From NCBI GenBank assembly GCA_900770015.1, contig CAAGIU010000262.1, forward strand, positions 1 through 9,495: a stretch of DNA of 9,495 nt. The letters are read 5' to 3'. The notes under the pieces were generated by a model that was not told where the DNA came from, searched no databases, and saw only the letters and a list, made by a program, of their open reading frames with translations. The stretch is from an uncultured Oscillospiraceae bacterium. GTDB lineage: Bacteria; Bacillota_A; Clostridia; Oscillospirales; Oscillospiraceae. A program made the position numbers and the translations under genes. Of the stretch, positions 5,816-9,495 are shown piece by piece; positions within the stretch are counted from its first letter, which is position 1, and every line of letters begins with the position of its first letter.

Positions 5816-6814
5816 ATGACGATTCCATCATCCAAATACCTGAAAAACAAAGCCAGAAACCGGCTGGCATCCGGCCGTGAGCCTCAGAAGGTCATGCTCT
5901 GGTATGTGGGCATATCCGCAGTTCTGACCCTGCTGGTGGCGGTGGTTCGATATTTCCTTTCCACCCAGATCTCCAAAACCGGCGGCCTGTCGAACATCGG
6001 CATCCGTTCCGTTCTCTCCACCCTGGACACCGTCCTGCCCATTGTGCAGATAGTCATCCTCATGTGCCTGGGACTGGGCTACACCGCCGCCATGCTGCGC
6101 ATCAGCCGCAGGCAGTATGCATCCCCCAAAACGCTGAAGGCCGGTATGGAGCGCCTCTGGCCGCTGCTGCTGAGCAAGGTGCTGCTGGGGCTCATCTGCG
6201 CCGGCGCCGCATTCGCAATTGCCTATCTGGCCACTGCGATCTTCCTGCTGACGCCGCTGTCTAATTCGTTTATGGATCAGGTCACACCGCTGCTCAGCGC
6301 GGGGACGCTGACACCGGAATCCCTTCTGCAGGATGAAACCCTGATGGCAGAGCTGTCAACCGGACTGACACCGGTGCTTCTGATTTATGCGGTGCTCTAT
6401 ATCCCGGCTGTAGCCATGATCTCCTACCGCTACCGGATGACCGACTACATCATCCTCGACCAGCCCGGCTGCAGCGGATTCCGCGCCATGCAGCAAAGCA
6501 AGCAGCTGATGCGCGGAAATAAGCTGAAGCTGTTCCGGGTGGACCTGAGCTTCTGGTGGTATCATCTGCTTCGGGGACTGGCTACCGGCGTTCTGTATCT
6601 GGATCAGATTTTGATCATATTCGGAAAGCCCTTGATGCTGCCCAATGTCGTAACCTTCTTCGGCCTCTCCATTGCCTATCTGGCTGTGGATTTTGCCATC
6701 AGCTATTTCTTCCTGAATTACGAGTCCGTCACCATGGCCCTGGCCTATACCTCCATTGCGCCCAGGAAGGAGGAAACCAACACGGCTGTACTGGGCAATA
6801 TATTCAACGTATAG
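5816..6814 (+). CDS. DUF975-type multi-pass membrane protein
   Basis: A 332-residue integral membrane protein of unknown function. Hydrophobic segments lie at about 27-48, 72-94, 117-146, 184-203, 250-270 and 278-302. The middle part carries the pattern I know from DUF975 proteins: a conserved patch YRYRMTDYIILDQPG (204-218), then AMQQSKQLMRGNKLKLFRVDLSF (224-246) leading into a membrane segment. There is no signal peptidase site and no enzyme motif. The ATG at 5816 follows AGGAGA. A large loop of about 35 residues (147-183), with several acidic residues, separates the third and fourth segments. It is divergent from the XRE/TPR regulator and ends at a strong terminator, so it is a single-gene unit. 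Membership of DUF975 is by motif memory, not a search. Confidence 0.75.
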   Translation: MTIPSSKYLKNKARNRLASGREPQKVMLWYVGISAVLTLLVAVVRYFLSTQISKTGGLSNIGIRSVLSTLDTVLPIVQIVILMCLGLGYTAAMLRISRRQYASPKTLKAGMERLWPLLLSKVLLGLICAGAAFAIAYLATAIFLLTPLSNSFMDQVTPLLSAGTLTPESLLQDETLMAELSTGLTPVLLIYAVLYIPAVAMISYRYRMTDYIILDQPGCSGFRAMQQSKQLMRGNKLKLFRVDLSFWWYHLLRGLATGVLYLDQILIIFGKPLMLPNVVTFFGLSIAYLAVDFAISYFFLNYESVTMALAYTSIAPRKEETNTAVLGNIFNV

Positions 6815-6831
6815 TATTGTGCTTCCATCAA

Positions 6832-6866
6832 AAAGCTGCCTGAAATCGTTGATTTCAGGCAGCTTT
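6832..6866 (+). terminator. Bidirectional intrinsic terminator
   Basis: A perfect 16-base-pair stem (6832-6847 with 6851-6866) with a GTT loop. On the plus strand CTTATTTAT follows; on the minus strand the stem runs into a T5 tract (plus 6830-6834). It separates the convergent DUF975-type gene and the ABC operon and probably ends both transcripts. Confidence 0.88.
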
Positions 6867-6883
6867 CTTATTTATGAGATATT

Positions 6884-7678
6884 TCAGGAAAGCACCAGCT
6901 TGTCGTCCACTTCGTCGGAGCCGGAGGCCTGACTGAACAGGCCGAGAAGCTGCTCAACGGTGAGCTTCTGTTTCTCCTCACCGGAGACGTCCACCACGAT
7001 CCTGCCATCGTACATCATGATCAGCCGATTGCCGTAGGCGATGGCGTCACGCATGTTGTGGGTAATCATCAGCGTGGTCAGATGATCCCGTTCCACGATC
7101 CGCTGGGTGGCATCCAGCACCTTGGCAGCGGTCTTGGGGTCCAGCGCTGCGGTATGCTCATCCAACAGAAGCAGCTTGGGCTTCTGCAGCGTGGCCATCA
7201 GCAAGGTCAAAGCCTGGCGCTGTCCACCGGAGAGCAGGCCCACCTTGGTGGTCAGCCGGTCTTCCAGCCCCAGGTCCAGGGTCTTCAGCAGCTCACGATA
7301 CTGCTCAATCTCATTCTTGGGTACGCCCCAGCGCAGGCCGCGCTTTTTGCCCCGGCGGGCTGCCAGAGCCAGATTCTCCACGATCTGCATATCGGCTGCG
7401 GTGCCGGTCATGGGGTCCTGGAACACACGGCCAAGCATGGGTGCCCGCTGATACTCGCACAGGCCGGAGATATCAACACCGTCGATGAGGATCGCGCCGG
7501 AGTCCACGGGCCAGACGCCCGCCATGGCATTCATCATGGTGGACTTGCCTGCGCCATTGCCGCCGATGACGGTGCAGAAATCGCCGTCGTTGAGGGTCAG
7601 GCTGACACCCTGAAGGGCTTTCTTTTCATTGATGGTACCGGCATTGAAGGTCTTATAAATATTGCGGATTTCCAGCAT
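6884..7678 (-). CDS. ABC transporter ATP-binding protein (TrpX-type importer family)
   Basis: A 264-residue ATPase that powers the importer encoded upstream. The Walker A motif GGNGAGKST is at 39-47, the Q-loop glutamine at 87 (VFQDP), the signature LSGGQRQ at 149-155, Walker B LLLLDEHTAALD at 169-180 with D173 and E174, and the switch histidine H207 (ITHNM). The DEHTAALDPKTA form is typical of the ATPases paired with ABC_sub_bind-type binding proteins. The start MLEIRNIYKTF at 7676-7678 lies two bases after the permease stop, with AAGGAGG inside the end of the permease gene, so the two are translationally close. The same frame stays open further upstream, but that part overlaps the permease gene and is not used. 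The substrate is set by the binding protein, not by this subunit. Confidence 0.9.
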   Translation of the reverse strand: MLEIRNIYKTFNAGTINEKKALQGVSLTLNDGDFCTVIGGNGAGKSTMMNAMAGVWPVDSGAILIDGVDISGLCEYQRAPMLGRVFQDPMTGTAADMQIVENLALAARRGKKRGLRWGVPKNEIEQYRELLKTLDLGLEDRLTTKVGLLSGGQRQALTLLMATLQKPKLLLLDEHTAALDPKTAAKVLDATQRIVERDHLTTLMITHNMRDAIAYGNRLIMMYDGRIVVDVSGEEKQKLTVEQLLGLFSQASGSDEVDDKLVLS

Positions 7679-7680
7679 GA

Positions 7681-8643
7681 TTACTTGCCCTCCTTTTCCA
7701 GCCTGGCATTCTGCTTGGCAATGCGGGCAAAGGAATTCTTGCTTGCACTGCGCAGGTTGGGAATCGCCAGGAAAATGGCAACCACAATGGCGGTGAGCAG
7801 CTTCATGTCGTCCGCAGGGAACTTCAGCCACAGGACAAAGACATAGACAATGTAATAAATCACGCCGCCCAGAACCACAAAGGTCAGACGCAGCATGAAA
7901 TTCAGACGCTTCCCCGCCAGCGCTTCTCCCAGCACTTCACCGATGATCACGGCAGCCAGACCGATGACGATGGCACCGCGGCCCATGTTCACGTCGGCAA
8001 AGCCCTGATACTGGGACAAAACGCCGCCGGACAGAGCGACAAGACCGTTGCTGAGCGCCAGACCGATGACCTTCATCCGGTTGGTGTTGATGCCCTGGGC
8101 CCGGGCCATATTGCCGTTGATGCCGGTGGCCCGGAGGGCAGAACCATGCTCAGTGCCAAGGTACAGGTACAGCAACACCACCAGAACCGCGCAGACGCCG
8201 GCCACGAGAACAATGGTACGGTTCAGCAGCTTGGCGTTGGAAGTGAACAGGAACTTGACTTTGCTGATGTTCACCGCCTGGTTGGCCTTGCCCATGATGT
8301 TCAGGTTGATGGAATACAGGGAAATCTGGGTCAGAATGCCCGCCAGAATATCCGGGATACCCAGCTTGGTGTGCAGCAGGCCGGTGACCAGACCGCAGAG
8401 CATACCGGCAACCATGGACATCATCAGGGCCAGCTGGGGATTCCACCCCTTCAGCACCAGCATGATGCACACAGCGCCGCCGGTGGCCATACTGCCGTCC
8501 ACGGTCAGGTCGGCAATGTCCAGCATTCGGAAGGTCATATAGACACCCAACGCCATAATGCCCCAAATCAGGCCCTGGGCCAGACCGCCAGGACATGCCC
8601 GCAGCAGTGCAGCGGGATTCAGAGAAGATAAATAAGCCAGCAT
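7681..8643 (-). CDS. ABC transporter permease (BPD_transp_2-like, TrpX-type importer family)
   Basis: A 320-residue inner-membrane permease. Hydrophobic stretches are at about 21-38, 52-65, 71-91, 97-115, 143-162, 191-209, 223-239, 252-273 and 281-295. Family marks are the early segment DLTVDGSMATGGAV (45-58) and the loop ALRATGINGNMARAQGINTNRMK, which likely contacts the ATPase. The start is the ATG at 8641-8643, preceded by AGGAG at 7 bases; an in-frame ATG at 8661 lies upstream of that site and is rejected. The charged tail ARIAKQNARLEKEGK is cytoplasmic. It lies between the binding protein and ATPase genes, but a strong terminator separates it from the former. It probably works as a homodimer, since no second permease gene is seen. 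Confidence 0.88.
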   Translation of the reverse strand: MLAYLSSLNPAALLRACPGGLAQGLIWGIMALGVYMTFRMLDIADLTVDGSMATGGAVCIMLVLKGWNPQLALMMSMVAGMLCGLVTGLLHTKLGIPDILAGILTQISLYSINLNIMGKANQAVNISKVKFLFTSNAKLLNRTIVLVAGVCAVLVVLLYLYLGTEHGSALRATGINGNMARAQGINTNRMKVIGLALSNGLVALSGGVLSQYQGFADVNMGRGAIVIGLAAVIIGEVLGEALAGKRLNFMLRLTFVVLGGVIYYIVYVFVLWLKFPADDMKLLTAIVVAIFLAIPNLRSASKNSFARIAKQNARLEKEGK

Positions 8644-8683
8644 AGGATTTCTCCTTATCAAAAAAGTGTTTTATCAATACGCC

Positions 8684-8718
8684 AAAAACATCCCGGCAAA
8701 GGCGAATTGCCGGGATGT
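8684..8718 (-). terminator. Terminator between the binding protein and permease genes
   Basis: A perfect 12-base-pair stem (8688-8699 with 8707-8718) with a 7-base loop, followed on the minus strand by T5 (plus 8684-8688, one base shared with the stem). It starts 24 bases after the binding protein stop codon. No clear new promoter is seen before the permease, so partial read-through is the simplest way to express permease and ATPase at lower level than the binding protein. Confidence 0.85.
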
Positions 8719-8742
8719 ATTGGAAATCAGACCTTGTTGGAA

Positions 8743-9495
8743 TCAGTCAACGGCAATGGCCTCGTACTCCTCGGGCATCTCAAAGGAAATGGCCTCGGCC
8801 ACGTCGGCATTGTACTTCTTCACGGGGTTGGCTGCGTAGCCGATGGGCATGGCGGAGACATCTGCGCCATTGACCAGGATCTCGTAAGCCATCTCACCGC
8901 AGACATAGCCGATATCGTAGTAGCTGATGGAAACGGTGGCCAGACCGCCGCTGCCGCACATACCCTCTTCGCCGCAGATCACGGGGATACCGGCAGGGGT
9001 GCAGATGTTGCTGACGATGGTCATGTTGGAGGCAGCGGTGTTATCGGTGGGGATGTAGACGGCATCGACACCCTCGATGGCCGCAGTGACAACCGCCTGG
9101 ATATCGTTGGAATCGGTGAAGGTGTTGACCGTGGTGGCAACACCCAGCTCATCCATGCAGGCGATGAACTGATCGGCCTGAACCACGGAGTTGGGCTCGG
9201 CAGGGCAGTAGATGATGGCAACGGTCTTTGCCTCGGGAACCAGCTCCATGAGGCAGTCGGCATACAGCTGAGCGGGAACACCGTCGGAGGTGCCGGAGAC
9301 ATTCATACCGGTGGCGCCGTCCTCGGTGGCATCCAGCTGCAGAGCAGAGAAGTAATCGGTGACGGAGGTGCCCAGGACAGGGATGGTGTCCGTGGCGGAA
9401 ACGGCGGCCAGCAGAGCGGGGGTGGCGTTGGCCATGATCAGGTCATAGTCGTTGGCAACAAAGCCGGTGACGATGGTGGAGCAGGTGGCGGAATC
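8743..9495 (-). CDS. ABC transporter substrate-binding protein, ABC_sub_bind (TrpX-like) family, 5' end missing
   Basis: The C-terminal 250 residues of an extracytoplasmic binding protein; the gene enters through the right edge, so the signal peptide and first lobe are missing. The ATG at 9433-9435 is internal, because the frame runs open to the edge with family-like sequence (FVANDYDLIMANATPALLAA). Family marks: PVLGTSVTDYFSAL, VSGTSDGVPAQL, VAIIYCPAEPNSVVQADQF, TDSNDIQAVV, VDAVYIPTDNTAAS, GIPVICGEEGMCGSGGLATVSISYYDIGYVCGEMA and MPIGYAANP. Streptococcal TrpX of this family binds aromatic amino acids; other members are uncharacterised, so tryptophan or a related ligand is only a guess. The visible part carries eight cysteines, unusual for the family as I know it. 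Confidence 0.88.
   Translation of the reverse strand, partial: DSATCSTIVTGFVANDYDLIMANATPALLAAVSATDTIPVLGTSVTDYFSALQLDATEDGATGMNVSGTSDGVPAQLYADCLMELVPEAKTVAIIYCPAEPNSVVQADQFIACMDELGVATTVNTFTDSNDIQAVVTAAIEGVDAVYIPTDNTAASNMTIVSNICTPAGIPVICGEEGMCGSGGLATVSISYYDIGYVCGEMAYEILVNGADVSAMPIGYAANPVKKYNADVAEAISFEMPEEYEAIAVD

Noticed and set aside
5766..5819. A 17-codon plus-strand frame ending across the DUF975-type start codon, considered as a signal peptide for the XRE/TPR regulator
   Set aside because: Its start lies upstream of the -10 box of the only plausible promoter and has no ribosome binding site, so it would not be on the message.
7679..7831. Upstream extension of the ABC ATPase reading frame
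   Set aside because: It lies wholly within the permease gene, while the start at 7678 has a good ribosome binding site and gives the family N-terminus.

Overview
The window looks like chromosomal DNA from a spore-forming, GC-rich member of the Clostridia, most likely a gut Oscillospiraceae/Ruminococcaceae-type Firmicute. The grounds are a clear SpoIIID sporulation regulator, a DUF975-type membrane protein, strong AGGAGG ribosome binding sites and sigma-A promoters, and a clostridial sulfur/iron-sulfur gene order. The genus call is inference. I see no IS element, phage gene, CRISPR array, tRNA or rRNA.

Layout. (1) Bases 1-313 hold no gene. They contain nested complementary arms (4-135) that could be a structured RNA of unknown strand, a leftward promoter (160-187), and a near-consensus rightward promoter (224-252) overlaid by GGTAGG/CCTACC repeats that look like an operator. 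(2) Bases 314-3316 (+) form a four-gene operon: cysteine synthase cysK, cysteine desulfurase iscS, scaffold iscU and an Rrf2-family regulator with a cysteine cluster. It ends at a strong hairpin (3324-3361). The operon covers cysteine synthesis, sulfur extraction from cysteine and Fe-S assembly; the last gene is the natural candidate for feedback control through the operator. (3) Bases 3412-4452 (-) encode a low-specificity threonine aldolase, divergent from spoIIID (4573-4821, +). The 120-base gap holds a sigma-A promoter for the aldolase and a candidate sigma-E promoter for spoIIID. (4) Bases 4860-5669 (-) encode an XRE/HTH regulator with a TPR-like C-terminal half, divergent from a DUF975-type membrane protein (5816-6814, +). 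(5) Bases 6884-9495 (-) are an ABC importer operon read as binding protein (cut by the window edge), permease, ATPase. It belongs to the family that includes the TrpX-type aromatic amino acid transporters. A strong terminator lies between the binding protein and the permease.

Most of the window is ordinary core metabolism. The points worth a second look are the cysK-iscS-iscU-rrf2 circuit with its operator, the four-cysteine Rrf2 protein beside its possible CysK partner, the Cys-rich tail of IscU, the folded region at the left edge, the terminator inside the ABC operon, and the unusually cysteine-rich binding protein.
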